Assembly: GCF_000834635.1 (NCBI RefSeq)
Contig: NZ_JXQV01000008.1
Span: 115,313-179,312, forward strand
Source: Agrobacterium tumefaciens
Lineage (GTDB): Bacteria; Pseudomonadota; Alphaproteobacteria; Rhizobiales; Rhizobiaceae
DNA: 64,000 nt
Reading direction: 5' to 3'
In this document: piece by piece, positions 35,116-44,355 of the stretch
Numbering within the stretch: the stretch's first letter is position 1
Layout: each line of letters starts with the position of its first letter
Notes under the pieces: model-generated
Told to the model about the DNA's origin: nothing
The model's database searches: none
What the model saw: only the letters and a program-made list of their open reading frames with translations
Made by a program: the position numbers and the translations under genes

Positions 35116-36018
35116 ATGCAGGAAAAACGGATCGACCTGAACCTGATGAATGTCCTTTACGCTGTCCTTGCCGAAGGCAGTGTGACACGCGCCGCCAACA
35201 GACTCTCGCTCACCCAGCCGGCGGTATCCAATGCGCTTGGGCGGCTTCGGCATATCATGCAGGACGAACTGTTCATTAAGGTCCCCGGCGGCATCGAGCC
35301 AACAGCCAAGGCCCTTGAGATCTGGCCGGACTTGCAGGCCGCGATGGACAAGATTCGCGAAATTGCAGTGCCTCAGGCTTTTTCTCCGGCCCAAACCAGC
35401 CTGACGTTCAACGTTGCGCTGACCGAGACGCTGATCTCACGCATTTTGCCCGATTTCACAGCCCGTTTTCTGAAAGAAGCGCCACAGGCGAAACTGCATT
35501 TCCATGTCCACTCCAACCCCAGCTCGATCAATGGTCTAGAACGCGGCGTATTGGACTGTGCGGTCGGCATGTTTCCAACCTTGGATGCCGAGTTGGCTGT
35601 GGAGCCACTTTTTACGGATCAATATGTCTGTATTTTCCGCCACGACCATCCAGACCTCGTCGCCCCCGTATCAAAAGAGGCGTTTCTTGGTGCAAAGCAT
35701 GTCCTGGTCAAGCAGGCGACCGGACAGATGGGTATCGTTGATAAATGGCTTGAGCAAACCGGTGGGGCACGCGATATTTCACTTGTCGTCAACAAGGCGG
35801 AAGAGGCCATCGAGATCGTGCGGCGCTCGGATCTCGCCGCTGCAGTACCGCTGAGTTTCGTTGAGAGTTACCGGAACGGACAAGACCTGACCGTATCGCC
35901 CTTGCCCTTCGTCACGCATGATATCATCTACAAAATGGCCTGGCACAAACGAACCGAACGGGATCCTGCCCGCTCCTGGCTGAGGAGGGTTCTGCGTGAG
36001 ACAACCCTCAACGTTTAA
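35116..36018 (+). CDS. LysR-family regulator (NodD/PnbR-like subgroup)
   Basis: 300 residues from the ATG at 35116 (AAGGATAGGG upstream). HTH: LMNVLYAVLAEGSVTRAANRLSLTQPAVSNALGRLR, recognised by its core GSVTRAANRL and TQPAVSNALGRLR. The effector domain has the NodD-like features TFNVALTET and FPTLDAELAVEPLF. It closes the plus-strand run that begins at 25.2 kb and is the likely activator of the nitrile, lactone and aldolase genes, though same-strand placement makes the target less certain than for divergent pairs. Confidence 0.9.
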   Translation: MQEKRIDLNLMNVLYAVLAEGSVTRAANRLSLTQPAVSNALGRLRHIMQDELFIKVPGGIEPTAKALEIWPDLQAAMDKIREIAVPQAFSPAQTSLTFNVALTETLISRILPDFTARFLKEAPQAKLHFHVHSNPSSINGLERGVLDCAVGMFPTLDAELAVEPLFTDQYVCIFRHDHPDLVAPVSKEAFLGAKHVLVKQATGQMGIVDKWLEQTGGARDISLVVNKAEEAIEIVRRSDLAAAVPLSFVESYRNGQDLTVSPLPFVTHDIIYKMAWHKRTERDPARSWLRRVLRETTLNV

Positions 36019-36403
36019 AGCCACCCGTTAACAGTCCAAGCATGCTCCGGCCTATTGCATCCCTATGATGTTTGGATTCTCAACCAAATCTGGTGCCGTC
36101 AGATCATAAATGCCGTGGGGTCACCAAGCTACCCCTTCTGGGTGGCACTCGTGTCATGCAGGGTGCAGCTGTTGCCGCAATTCGCCCGCAATATTCAAGG
36201 CGCCCATTTAAAACTACCGCTTTCAGAACAGTAGAGTTGGGGAAGCGTGGGCCCTACTGAAAGAAAAGCCGAATCCAACATCACTCGCCTGATCTGAATA
36301 CAGCGTGTCGCCGTAATATGTCTAAGACATCATTCAGGAAACTCGCTTGGCCCACGCGTGTCCAACAAGATTCCAGCACTCGTCAGAACTGGAGACCATC
36401 GTC
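36019..36403. other. Intergenic region
   Basis: 385 bp. No gene with family support is seen. Small open frames here show no codon bias. It contains the promoter for the DCC/ABC1 pair. Confidence 0.4.
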
Positions 36404-36751
36404 ATGGCTGAGCAAGTCACAGTCTGGTTCGACAGCAATTGCCCGTTGTGTCAGCGAGAAATCGCATTGATGAAGCGGCTCGACCGGCGCGGGGCGATCT
36501 GCTTTATAGATGCTTGCGATCCTTTGACGGTCTGCCCCATTGATCGCGCAGACATTCTTGCCCGCTTCCATGCGCAGGAGGGCGACAGGTTGCTTTCGGG
36601 TGCGGCGGCATTTGCGGCCATGTGGCGGGCCATCCCGATCTTGCGCCCATTGGGAAAGATCGCTGGCTGGCCCCCAGTCACACCCTTGTTCGAAGCGGCC
36701 TATCGTGGCTTCCTGCGCATTCGTCCCCGGCTGCAGAGGCTTTTCCGATGA
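36404..36751 (+). CDS. DCC-family thiol-disulfide oxidoreductase-like protein (DUF393)
   Basis: 115 residues from the ATG at 36404 after GGAGA. The family start TVWFDSNCPLCQREIALMKRLD carries the CPLC pair that names the DCC group; then GAAAFAAMWRAIP and a C-terminal FLRIRPRL. It is predicted to have a thioredoxin-like fold. It overlaps the ABC1 kinase start by ATGA, so both are made together. Role unknown, perhaps redox or membrane-lipid related. Confidence 0.88.
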   Translation: MAEQVTVWFDSNCPLCQREIALMKRLDRRGAICFIDACDPLTVCPIDRADILARFHAQEGDRLLSGAAAFAAMWRAIPILRPLGKIAGWPPVTPLFEAAYRGFLRIRPRLQRLFR

Positions 36752-38061
36752 AGGACCGGTTTCGCCCCGTCCCCAAAAGCCGTCTCGGTCGGCTTGCGGC
36801 GTTAGGCCAGCTTGCCGGCGGCGTCGCAACGGGGATGGTCGGTGAAGGCTTGCGCCGGATGGCAAAGGGAGAACGCCCGCATCTTTCTGATCTGCTCCTG
36901 ACACCATCCAACGCGCTTAGGGCTAAAGAGCAATTGTCGCGCCTGAGAGGTGCCGCAATGAAGCTTGGACAGATGCTGTCACTCGATGCGGGCGACCTTC
37001 TGCCCCCAGAACTCGCGGTCATCCTTGCCGACTTGCGAGAGAGCGCGCATTTTATGCCGGATCGGCAACTCCAGCAAACGCTGACGGCAGCCTGGGGTCC
37101 AGACTGGCAAAGGCACTTCTCTCGATTTGATATGACACCGATAGCAGCGGCCTCGATTGGGCAGGTTCATCGCGCAGTTCTTTCATCAGGGCGCGAGTTG
37201 GCGGTCAAAGTGCAATATCCGGGAATTTCGGCCAGCATCGATGCCGACATTGACAATGTTGCAGCGCTTTTGCGGATCACAGGCCTGCTACCATCAGGAC
37301 TTGACCTGTCACCTTATCTGACCGAGGCCAAAAGGCAGTTGCATGAAGAGGCGGACTACCTGCGGGAGGCAGACCAGATGCGCCGCTACCGCAGGCTACT
37401 TGCAGATGACCCGCGTTTCGTTGTGCCTGAGCCTGTCACCGATCTTCTCCACAGGACTGTTCTGCCGATGGACTACATTCCGGGCGGCCCCATAGAAACA
37501 CTGGCCGCGGCACCGGAAGCAGATCGCAACCGGGCATCGCAAGCACTGCTCGAACTCCTCCTAAAGGACCTGTTCCAATTCGGCCTGATGCAGACAGATC
37601 CTAATTTCGCCAATTATCGCTGGCAGCGCGACGGTGGTCGCATCGTGCTTCTGGACTTTGGTGCCACACGTGCGGTAGCCCCTGAGATTGCTAATAAATA
37701 TCGCATTTTGCTGCGCATCGGGTTGACGGGCGATGTTCCAGCGATACGTGATGCACTCGTAAAGATGGGTTTCATCTCCCCATTCCAGGTACTGCGACAC
37801 GGTACGACACTGGATGCCATGATTGGCCTTGCGGTTTCCCGTATCGAGACGAGCCGAAATGGTCTTTTCGATTTTGCCGACCGCGATGTCATTGCGATGA
37901 TCCGCGAACGTGCAACGCCGATGATGGCCGATCGTGCAAGCTGGCACCTGCCTCCTGCTGATACGCTGCTTATTCAACGCAAGATCGGCGGCATGGCGTT
38001 GCTACTAACCAACATGCGCGCGCGTCTTCCACTGGCCGAAACGCTTGCGCGCTTTTGCTAA
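36748..38061 (+). CDS. ABC1/UbiB-family atypical kinase
   Basis: 437 residues. Family motifs are MKLGQMLSLDAGDLLP (KxGQ), AAASIGQVHRA (A-rich loop), LAVKVQYPG (Lys), QTDPNFANYRW at the place of the usual HADPHPGN, and LLDFGATR (metal Asp). The catalytic loop His-Ala is replaced by Gln-Thr, as in some bacterial relatives. Members act on isoprenoid lipid metabolism (UbiB) or unknown processes. Unlike UbiB, no C-terminal membrane helices are evident. Coupled to the DCC gene. Confidence 0.9.
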   Translation: MKDRFRPVPKSRLGRLAALGQLAGGVATGMVGEGLRRMAKGERPHLSDLLLTPSNALRAKEQLSRLRGAAMKLGQMLSLDAGDLLPPELAVILADLRESAHFMPDRQLQQTLTAAWGPDWQRHFSRFDMTPIAAASIGQVHRAVLSSGRELAVKVQYPGISASIDADIDNVAALLRITGLLPSGLDLSPYLTEAKRQLHEEADYLREADQMRRYRRLLADDPRFVVPEPVTDLLHRTVLPMDYIPGGPIETLAAAPEADRNRASQALLELLLKDLFQFGLMQTDPNFANYRWQRDGGRIVLLDFGATRAVAPEIANKYRILLRIGLTGDVPAIRDALVKMGFISPFQVLRHGTTLDAMIGLAVSRIETSRNGLFDFADRDVIAMIRERATPMMADRASWHLPPADTLLIQRKIGGMALLLTNMRARLPLAETLARFC

Positions 38062-38095
38062 GGTCGCCTGAGCCAATAATGCATGAGCGGCCGAT

Positions 38096-38119
38096 CTATG
38101 CGCCGGAACTGGCGCATAG
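38096..38119. terminator. Stem-loop between convergent genes
   Basis: CTATGCGCC and GGCGCATAG form a perfect 9-bp stem with loop GGAACT between the ABC1 kinase gene and the aldo-keto reductase gene. No T run is present on either side, so termination strength is uncertain. Confidence 0.5.
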
Positions 38120-38172
38120 AATAAGCTTCGTCCATACCTGTTCGGTATGCCGCCATCGCCACAGGCGATCGC

Positions 38173-39159
38173 TCACCAAAGGTGATGGACGTGGGGAGCA
38201 ATGCGGTTTTCGTAGATAGCTTTGAGCTGCTCCATCGTCGACGGCGAGATTTCCTCGATACCACTTGCCGAAGCATTGCCATTGGCCTGATCTGCGTTCT
38301 TGGCTCCGGGAATGACCGTGCTGACAGCCTCATTCATGAGGATCCAGCGTAAAGCGAACTGGGCCATTGTCACATCACCGGGAACAAGCCTGCGGATATC
38401 CTCGATAACCTGGAGCGCCACGTCGTAAGGGACGCCGGAGAATGTCTCACCCTTGTCGAACGCCTCTCCATTGCGATTAAATGCCCGGTGATCATCGACA
38501 GCGAAGGTCGTCTGGGCATTCATCTTTCCGGTTAACAAGCCGGATGCAAGCGGAACACGAACGATGACCGCCACGCCCTTGCGCTTGGCTTCACCAAAGA
38601 AAAGATCGGCAGGGCGCTGCCTGAAGATGTTGTAGATAATCTGGACAGACGCAACACCGGGATATTCGATCGCTTTCAGACCTTCTTCGACCTTCTCGAC
38701 GGAAACACCGTAGTTTCGGATCTTCCCCGCCTTGATCAGCGATTCCATCGCCTCGAAAACGTCAGGGCGGTAATACACCTCCGTTGGCGGGCAGTGAAGT
38801 TGAACAAGGTCCAGGCAATCCGTTTCGAGGTTTTTGAGCGACCTCTCGACAAACATGGTCAGGTTATCCTTGTTGTAACCCTCGGATATGTGCGGCGACA
38901 GGCGACGGCCTGCCTTGGTGGCGACAAACGGCCGTTCACCACCCCGTGCCTTCAACACATCAGCAATGATCTTCTCGGATCGTCCATCGCCATAAACATC
39001 GGCGGTGTCGATAAACGTCGTGCCTGCGTCCAAAGCAGCGTTAAGCGCCGCTTGAGCGTCCGCCTCTGACACATCGCCCCAGGAGCCGCCAATCGCCCAG
39101 GCACCAAATCCGATTTCCGAGACAGACCGTCCCGTTCTACCAAACTCTCTATAGTTCAC
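38173..39159 (-). CDS. Aldo/keto reductase
   Basis: 328 residues of TIM-barrel type. The catalytic set is visible: Asp and Tyr in FIDTADVYGDGRSE, Lys in FVATKAG and His in DLVQLHCPP. The NADPH end motif appears as VIPGAKNADQ. It reduces carbonyls with NADPH in the cytoplasm. It lies 11 bp after an SDR gene on the same strand, so the two oxidoreductases form an operon divergent from a LysR gene. Confidence 0.93.
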   Translation of the reverse strand: MNYREFGRTGRSVSEIGFGAWAIGGSWGDVSEADAQAALNAALDAGTTFIDTADVYGDGRSEKIIADVLKARGGERPFVATKAGRRLSPHISEGYNKDNLTMFVERSLKNLETDCLDLVQLHCPPTEVYYRPDVFEAMESLIKAGKIRNYGVSVEKVEEGLKAIEYPGVASVQIIYNIFRQRPADLFFGEAKRKGVAVIVRVPLASGLLTGKMNAQTTFAVDDHRAFNRNGEAFDKGETFSGVPYDVALQVIEDIRRLVPGDVTMAQFALRWILMNEAVSTVIPGAKNADQANGNASASGIEEISPSTMEQLKAIYENRIAPHVHHLW

Positions 39160-39170
39160 GTCTTATCTCC

Positions 39171-39941
39171 TTATGGCATCAATTGTCCGCCGTTGACCTC
39201 AATGACCTGCCCGGTGATGTATCCGGACATAGCCTCCGAGGCGAGGAAGAGGAATGCTCCAACGCACTCCTCCGGCGTCCCCTCGCGTCCCATGGGAATG
39301 GTCATTCGCTGGGCGGCCATGATCTCCGCCGACGTATACCGATCGTGAAATGGTGTCTGGATCAGGCCGGGGGCGACCGCATTCACCCGTATTCTGTCCT
39401 TGACGAATTCCTTGGCTTGGCCTCGGGTCAAACTGCTGACGAAAGCCTTTGCCGCTGCGTAAAGGACGGCGCCGCCACCGCCACCATTTCTGGCAGCGAT
39501 TGACGTCGTGTTGATAATGAACCCACCCCCGGACGCAACGAGATGACGATGAGCTGCGACGCTTGCCTCCCAGAGCGACTTTGCATTCAGGTCCAAAACG
39601 CGGTCGAAATGATCGGCACTGGCTTCGGTGGTCTGCACTCTGCCCAACATGCCGCCTGCATTGTTGATGATGCCATCAAGTCCCCCGAGAAGACGGGAGG
39701 CTTCGTCCACCACCTGTGCGCCGACACCCGGCGCGCCAAGGTCCCCGTGAACAAGCACCGTGTTTTCGGAATGCTTGCCCTGAAGCGCAGCGGCAGCCTC
39801 GTGGCTATCGTTAAAGTGAATGGCGACCCGTGCGCCTTGCTCCGCAAATGCCGATACCACCGCAGCGCCGATTCCCGTTGAGCCTCCCGTCACAAGAACA
39901 CGCTTGCCCTTGAGGTCGCTAAACACAAAACCGTCGAACAT
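39171..39941 (-). CDS. Short-chain dehydrogenase/reductase (FabG-like)
   Basis: 256 residues, classical SDR: TGGSTGIGAAV cofactor loop, NNAGG, catalytic Ser in NTTSIAARNGGGGG, YAAAKAF (Tyr and Lys), and IRVNAVAPGLIQTPF. The Gly-rich insert after the catalytic Ser is unusual in length. First gene of the two-gene operon with the aldo-keto reductase and divergent from a LysR regulator. Confidence 0.93.
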   Translation of the reverse strand: MFDGFVFSDLKGKRVLVTGGSTGIGAAVVSAFAEQGARVAIHFNDSHEAAAALQGKHSENTVLVHGDLGAPGVGAQVVDEASRLLGGLDGIINNAGGMLGRVQTTEASADHFDRVLDLNAKSLWEASVAAHRHLVASGGGFIINTTSIAARNGGGGGAVLYAAAKAFVSSLTRGQAKEFVKDRIRVNAVAPGLIQTPFHDRYTSAEIMAAQRMTIPMGREGTPEECVGAFLFLASEAMSGYITGQVIEVNGGQLMP

Positions 39942-40048
39942 TTTACTTCCTCCTCAAAGTCCTCAGGCACTGTCATAGCAATTGCCCGCTTCAAAGCCTC
40001 ATGATTTATGATGAATCTCGTTCACCCTTACGATGAAAGAGAAGCATC

Positions 40049-41011
40049 ATGGATTTCTTCGAGCGCGTCGATCTTGCGGATTTGAGACTTTTCACGACCA
40101 TCGTGCGCCGGCAGAGCTTCAAAGCTGCAGCCATCGAGCTTGGGATAACACCTTCGGCCGCCAGCCATGCGATGCGACGGTTGGAAAGTCGTCTTGGCGC
40201 AAAACTTCTCAACAGAACAAGCCGGGCCGTGGCACCAACGGATCTGGGGGTGGAACTAGCTTCCAGACTGACTGAAGGATTTGGCGTCATCGGCGCCGCA
40301 CTGCACTCGCTCCGCGTGCCTGGCGCTGCCCGGTTTGGCGAGCTTCGCATCAACGCATTCGCCGATGCCGCCCATTTGCTGATCGCTCCTGCACTACCAG
40401 AGTTCTCACGCATATGCCCCGATGTCAGGATTACAGTCGTTGTGGAGGATCGTCCGATCGATATTGTCGCTGAGGGTTATGATGCGGGCTTTCGCTATGG
40501 TCATAACGTACCAGAGGATATGGTTGCCTTGGCCCTATCAGGCCCACAACGCTGGGTGGTCGCGGCTTCACCGGCATATCTTGAGGCCAACGGGACGCCG
40601 AACTCTATCAACGACCTGGCTCAACATAATTGCCTCCAACTCCTCCTTGGAGATAACTCTGCATATAAATGGGAGCTGTCTGAGGGGACCAGGAATATAA
40701 GGCTGCGAGTGCCAGGTTCGATAACCATCAACGACACGGCCACAACAATCAAGGCAGCAAAGGCTGGTCTCGGCTTGGCATATTTGTTGGAGGCCAGAAT
40801 CTTAGATGAGATCAGGGACGGCGACTTAAAGGTTGTTTTGGCTGACCATGCCTCTCCGGGCGAACCATTCCATGTCTATTACGGCAGTCGCCGCCACGGT
40901 CACCCGGGCCTGCGATCCCTGGTCAACATCATTCGCCATCAAAACGGGTTGACCCGAGTGTTCGATGAACATGGCCCCGTTGCCCATCTCTCAATACGAG
41001 CCGGTCAATGA
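40049..41011 (+). CDS. LysR-family transcriptional regulator
   Basis: 320 residues. HTH: DLRLFTTIVRRQSFKAAAIELGITPSAASHAMRRLESRLGAKLLNRTSRAV, cited here by the cores QSFKAAAIELG and ASHAMRRLESRLG. The effector domain is of the CrgA/AaeR type. It is divergent from the SDR and aldo-keto reductase operon (107-bp gap) and very likely controls it. Effector unknown. Confidence 0.92.
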   Translation: MDFFERVDLADLRLFTTIVRRQSFKAAAIELGITPSAASHAMRRLESRLGAKLLNRTSRAVAPTDLGVELASRLTEGFGVIGAALHSLRVPGAARFGELRINAFADAAHLLIAPALPEFSRICPDVRITVVVEDRPIDIVAEGYDAGFRYGHNVPEDMVALALSGPQRWVVAASPAYLEANGTPNSINDLAQHNCLQLLLGDNSAYKWELSEGTRNIRLRVPGSITINDTATTIKAAKAGLGLAYLLEARILDEIRDGDLKVVLADHASPGEPFHVYYGSRRHGHPGLRSLVNIIRHQNGLTRVFDEHGPVAHLSIRAGQ

Positions 41012-41073
41012 TGGCGCGACAATCCAAGATGGCCGGGCTTTAATCCGTGCTGAACGACATCATGAGAGGCGGG

Positions 41074-42072
41074 TCAGCTCGATTGCTCACCGATTGCATC
41101 CGCGACATGGGCTCCCCGCTCCCCCATTGGCACTGGCTTGCCAGTGGTAGAATCGATGGTTGTCTGATGTTCGAGTTCGGCATTGAGCTCTGCGCCCAAG
41201 ATCAGGATGATCACCGATATCCAGGTCCAGACCATTAAACCGATCAGAGCACCAAGCGTCCCATAAGTCGCGTTGTAGTCGGCAAAGTTTTCAAGATAGA
41301 GTGAAAAAAGGACCGAGGCCGCCAGCCAGAGAAAGGTCGAAAAGGTCGCACCCCATGTGATCCAGCGAAGCTTGGCAGCTTCCCGGCTCGGCCCATAGCG
41401 GTACATCATTGTAATACCACACCCGACAATGAGAAGCAGAAAAGGCCAACGGGCTATCTTGGCCAGAAATTCTGTCCATTGGTCCAGCCAAAGGTAACCG
41501 AGAACGGCTGGCACGACACCAACGGCTATAATCAACGCTATGGCAACGAGCAAAGCGCCAAAGGTAAAGCCCAACGAATTCAGATTGAGCCGGATGATCC
41601 CGCGCTTCTCTTTCTCACCATAGGCAACATTCATGGCTTCAAAGAGTGCCTTGATGCCGTTATTCGCACTCCATAGAGCCACCATGAAGCCGGTAATCAC
41701 GCCAAAGCTCAGAGTGGAGTTCTTCTGTTGTGACAATGCATCGAGCTGGGAAACGATGATGTCAAAGCCACCTGGAGGCAGCGTCGTGGATAGAAATGCA
41801 ATATGCTTGGCGATGGTCAAAGGGTCGGAAAAGACCCCGTAGAGCGAAACCAGTGCAGCCAAAGCAGGAAACAGAGCCAGCAAAAGGTAATAGGTGGCGC
41901 CAGCTGCAACCAACGTAACGCGATCTTCCGTAAATCCTGCGAAGACGCGCCAGAACACGTCCCGATAACCGAGAGATGTGATTTCACCAGGCGTTGCCGC
42001 CATACGGCCTCGGTTATCACCAACCTCAGTTGACTTGCTGTTATTCCTGTCCAAGCACCCTACCCTAGCCAT
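41074..42072 (-). CDS. YihY/BrkB-family membrane protein
   Basis: 332 residues from the ATG at 42070-42072 (alternative ATG at 42001-42003). Six membrane helices with the family segments DRVTLVAAGATYYLLLALFPALAA, known by its AAGATYYLLLALFP core, then LWSANNGIKALFEAMNVAYGEKEKRG and TYGTLGALIGLMVW. Formerly named ribonuclease BN by mistake; true function is unknown, perhaps a transporter or envelope factor. It stands alone between a LysR and an SDR gene. Confidence 0.9.
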   Translation of the reverse strand: MARVGCLDRNNSKSTEVGDNRGRMAATPGEITSLGYRDVFWRVFAGFTEDRVTLVAAGATYYLLLALFPALAALVSLYGVFSDPLTIAKHIAFLSTTLPPGGFDIIVSQLDALSQQKNSTLSFGVITGFMVALWSANNGIKALFEAMNVAYGEKEKRGIIRLNLNSLGFTFGALLVAIALIIAVGVVPAVLGYLWLDQWTEFLAKIARWPFLLLIVGCGITMMYRYGPSREAAKLRWITWGATFSTFLWLAASVLFSLYLENFADYNATYGTLGALIGLMVWTWISVIILILGAELNAELEHQTTIDSTTGKPVPMGERGAHVADAIGEQSS

Positions 42073-42228
42073 TTCGACCCGCCACGTATCGCATAAGCAT
42101 ATTAGCATTCAAGCTGAAACGGATGTGAAGGCGCGCTCATCCAGGGTGAGGCTTATCGAGCGCCAAGGTGTGACGGAGCTTAGTCAGGCGGATGGAGCGC
42201 ACCCGCCTGATCCAGGAGCTAATCGCCT

Positions 42229-43008
42229 TCATGCCGTCGGCACCGTTCCTCCATCGATTGTGTACTCGGTCCCGGTGATAGAGGCCGCGCGGTCTGAGGC
42301 GAGGAAGGCGATCAGGTTCGCGACCTCTTCCGGTTTTGCCGGACGCCCCAGCGGAATACCGCCCAGCCCGTCCATGATGATCTTTTTGCCACCCTCAATA
42401 TCTGTCCCGGCCTGTTTCGCCAGGCGCTCTGCCAGGTGGACCGAGGCTTCCGTTTCGATCCAGCCCGGCGACACCCGAACGACCCGCACACCCTTTGGCG
42501 CCACCTCCTTGGACATGGCTTTGCTATAGGTTGAAAGTGCTGCCTTGGCCGCAGCATAGGCGGTTGTCGATTCCGGAAGCGGCAATACCCTTTGGATCGA
42601 TGTGACATGCACGACGACGCCACTTCCTTGCGCGACCATGTCCGGAACGAGCAGCCGATCCAGTCGAACAGCCGGAAAGAGATTAAGCGACAGCTCCTTG
42701 TGCCAGTCATCATCCGACAGGGCCGAAAAGCCACCACCGGCCGCTGAAGATCCACCCAACATATGAACAATGACATCGACGCCGCCAAGGCGCTTGCGCG
42801 TAGCATCCGCGACAATTGCACATCCCTCTTCGGTGGTCAGGTCCGCTTCAACGAACAGCTCTTCCGGCAGGTATTCAGGACGCACCCGCGCTGTCGTCAG
42901 CACCCGCGCACCAAGTTCGCGAAAAAGGCTGACGGTTGCAGCACCTGTGCCTTTGGTTCCGGCGGTGATGAGCGCGCGCTTGCCTCTCAGATCGAGGAAG
43001 TCGGTCAT
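42229..43008 (-). CDS. Short-chain dehydrogenase/reductase
   Basis: 259 residues. Cofactor loop [13 protein letters not shown], then HMLGGSSA in place of NNAG, catalytic Ser in [18 protein letters not shown] and [15 protein letters not shown]. The changed NNAG to HMLGG marks a divergent subgroup. It overlaps the NTF2-like gene stop by ATGA, so the pair is translationally coupled. It is divergent from a LysR gene across the small partner. Confidence 0.92.
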   Translation of the reverse strand: MTDFLDLRGKRALITAGTKGTGAATVSLFRELGARVLTTARVRPEYLPEELFVEADLTTEEGCAIVADATRKRLGGVDVIVHMLGGSSAAGGGFSALSDDDWHKELSLNLFPAVRLDRLLVPDMVAQGSGVVVHVTSIQRVLPLPESTTAYAAAKAALSTYSKAMSKEVAPKGVRVVRVSPGWIETEASVHLAERLAKQAGTDIEGGKKIIMDGLGGIPLGRPAKPEEVANLIAFLASDRAASITGTEYTIDGGTVPTA

Positions 43009-43328
43009 GAGTGAATCTCCAGTCTGACGATCTTGTCATCCCTTACTGTAAAAGCGTGGGTTAGCATCACCGGGCTGCCCGCGAACTGACCACTCACCCT
43101 CGCCCGAACCAGTGCCTTGTCGCCCTCAACCTTGGATTCCACTGGCTCTGCAAGGTATTGGGTCGCCTTCTTGGCGGCCAGCCACCATTGGCGGATTGCC
43201 ACATCTCCTTGGTGGCGCGCATTCTCGTCCTCGACCACCGCGTCGACTACAAAAGTTTTTAGGAGTGCATCGATATCGCTGTGGCTGTCGGCGCCGAAAT
43301 AGTTCTTCACAATTTGGGGCATATCCAT
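43005..43328 (-). CDS. NTF2-like / SnoaL-like protein
   Basis: 107 residues: [27 protein letters not shown] is typical for the cone-shaped NTF2-like fold (core VKNYFGADS), then DEARHQG-like [15 protein letters not shown] and a beta-rich end. A strong AGGAGA site precedes the ATG. Such proteins bind small molecules or act as isomerases. It is coupled to the SDR and probably works on the same substrate. Confidence 0.85.
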   Translation of the reverse strand: MDMPQIVKNYFGADSHSDIDALLKTFVVDAVVEDENARHQGDVAIRQWWLAAKKATQYLAEPVESKVEGDKALVRARVSGQFAGSPVMLTHAFTVRDDKIVRLEIHS

Positions 43329-43423
43329 CGTTTTTCTCCTACTGAACGACCCCTAACTTAGCCCTCGACCAATATTTGGATAAGTGGGATAACGCGGCAT
43401 GCGGTATTGAACGGATCGGGACA

Positions 43424-44332
43424 ATGGATCACGCCAGTCTGAAGGAACTTGAAGCAGCCATTGATCTGGGCATATCGACGACCGCGCTGAGCCACACAAT
43501 CGGCAGGCTCGAGGCAGGGCTGGGTGTGCGACTGTTCAACCGCACCACACGCAGCGTGTCGCTAACGGATGCCGGTAGGCTGTTTGTGCAGCAGGTCGCG
43601 CCATCGCTTCAGGATCTCCATGCCGCATTGGATCTGGTTCGCTCGCAACGAGAGACACCCTCCGGAACGATCAGGATCAATGCTGCACCCTTTGCGGCAC
43701 GCGCAATCATCTCACCACTCGTTCTTGAGTTCCTGCGACTGTATCCCGACATGAATATCGATATCGTCACCGAAGGAAAAATGGTCGATATCGTCAGAGA
43801 CGGTTTTGATCTAGGCGTCAGGGTTGCAGGTCTCGTTCCCAGCGACATGATTGCCGTTTCGCTCGGCCACCCTCAACGACACGCCGTGGTCGGTTCTCCT
43901 GAGTATTTCAAGCAGCATGGCAAGCCCATCGTTCCTCCTGATCTTCTGGGTCACAAATGCATTCGTGTTCGGTTGCCGGACGGCTCCTTGTTTAGATGGC
44001 GTTTTGAAAAAGACGGCGAGCAGGTGCAGATCGATGTGCGGGGCGCGATTTCGCTCGATGAAGCCAGCCTAACGCGAACTGCTGTCATCGAAGGTGCCGG
44101 TCTGGGCTACCTTTTCGAGCAGGATGTTCTTCCAGATATCGAAGCGGGACGCGTCATCCGTGTTCTGGAAGATTGGACGCCACCGTACCCGGGGCTCTGC
44201 CTTTACTATCCCGGCCGCCGAAACCTGTCGGCGGGCGTGAGAGCGTTTCTGGAACTCGCTCGTGAACTCTCAAGGTCCACAACTGGCGACCTTAGGGCCA
44301 GTCGTTTCGTCGCAATCCCTGGTCAAGTATGA
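43424..44332 (+). CDS. LysR-family regulator with shortened HTH
   Basis: 302 residues from the ATG at 43424. From [32 protein letters not shown] onward (core [10 protein letters not shown]) it is a normal LysR protein with a complete effector domain. The N-terminus reads [18 protein letters not shown], whereas relatives have about 12 more residues (FVAVAxxxSFRKA type) between the ELE and AAxxLGIS elements. The first helix and turn of the winged HTH are therefore missing with the frame kept. DNA binding may be lost. It is divergent from the NTF2/SDR pair. Confidence 0.85.
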   Translation: MDHASLKELEAAIDLGISTTALSHTIGRLEAGLGVRLFNRTTRSVSLTDAGRLFVQQVAPSLQDLHAALDLVRSQRETPSGTIRINAAPFAARAIISPLVLEFLRLYPDMNIDIVTEGKMVDIVRDGFDLGVRVAGLVPSDMIAVSLGHPQRHAVVGSPEYFKQHGKPIVPPDLLGHKCIRVRLPDGSLFRWRFEKDGEQVQIDVRGAISLDEASLTRTAVIEGAGLGYLFEQDVLPDIEAGRVIRVLEDWTPPYPGLCLYYPGRRNLSAGVRAFLELARELSRSTTGDLRASRFVAIPGQV

Positions 44333-44355
44333 GACCCGCAAGTGGGCGCGCATGT

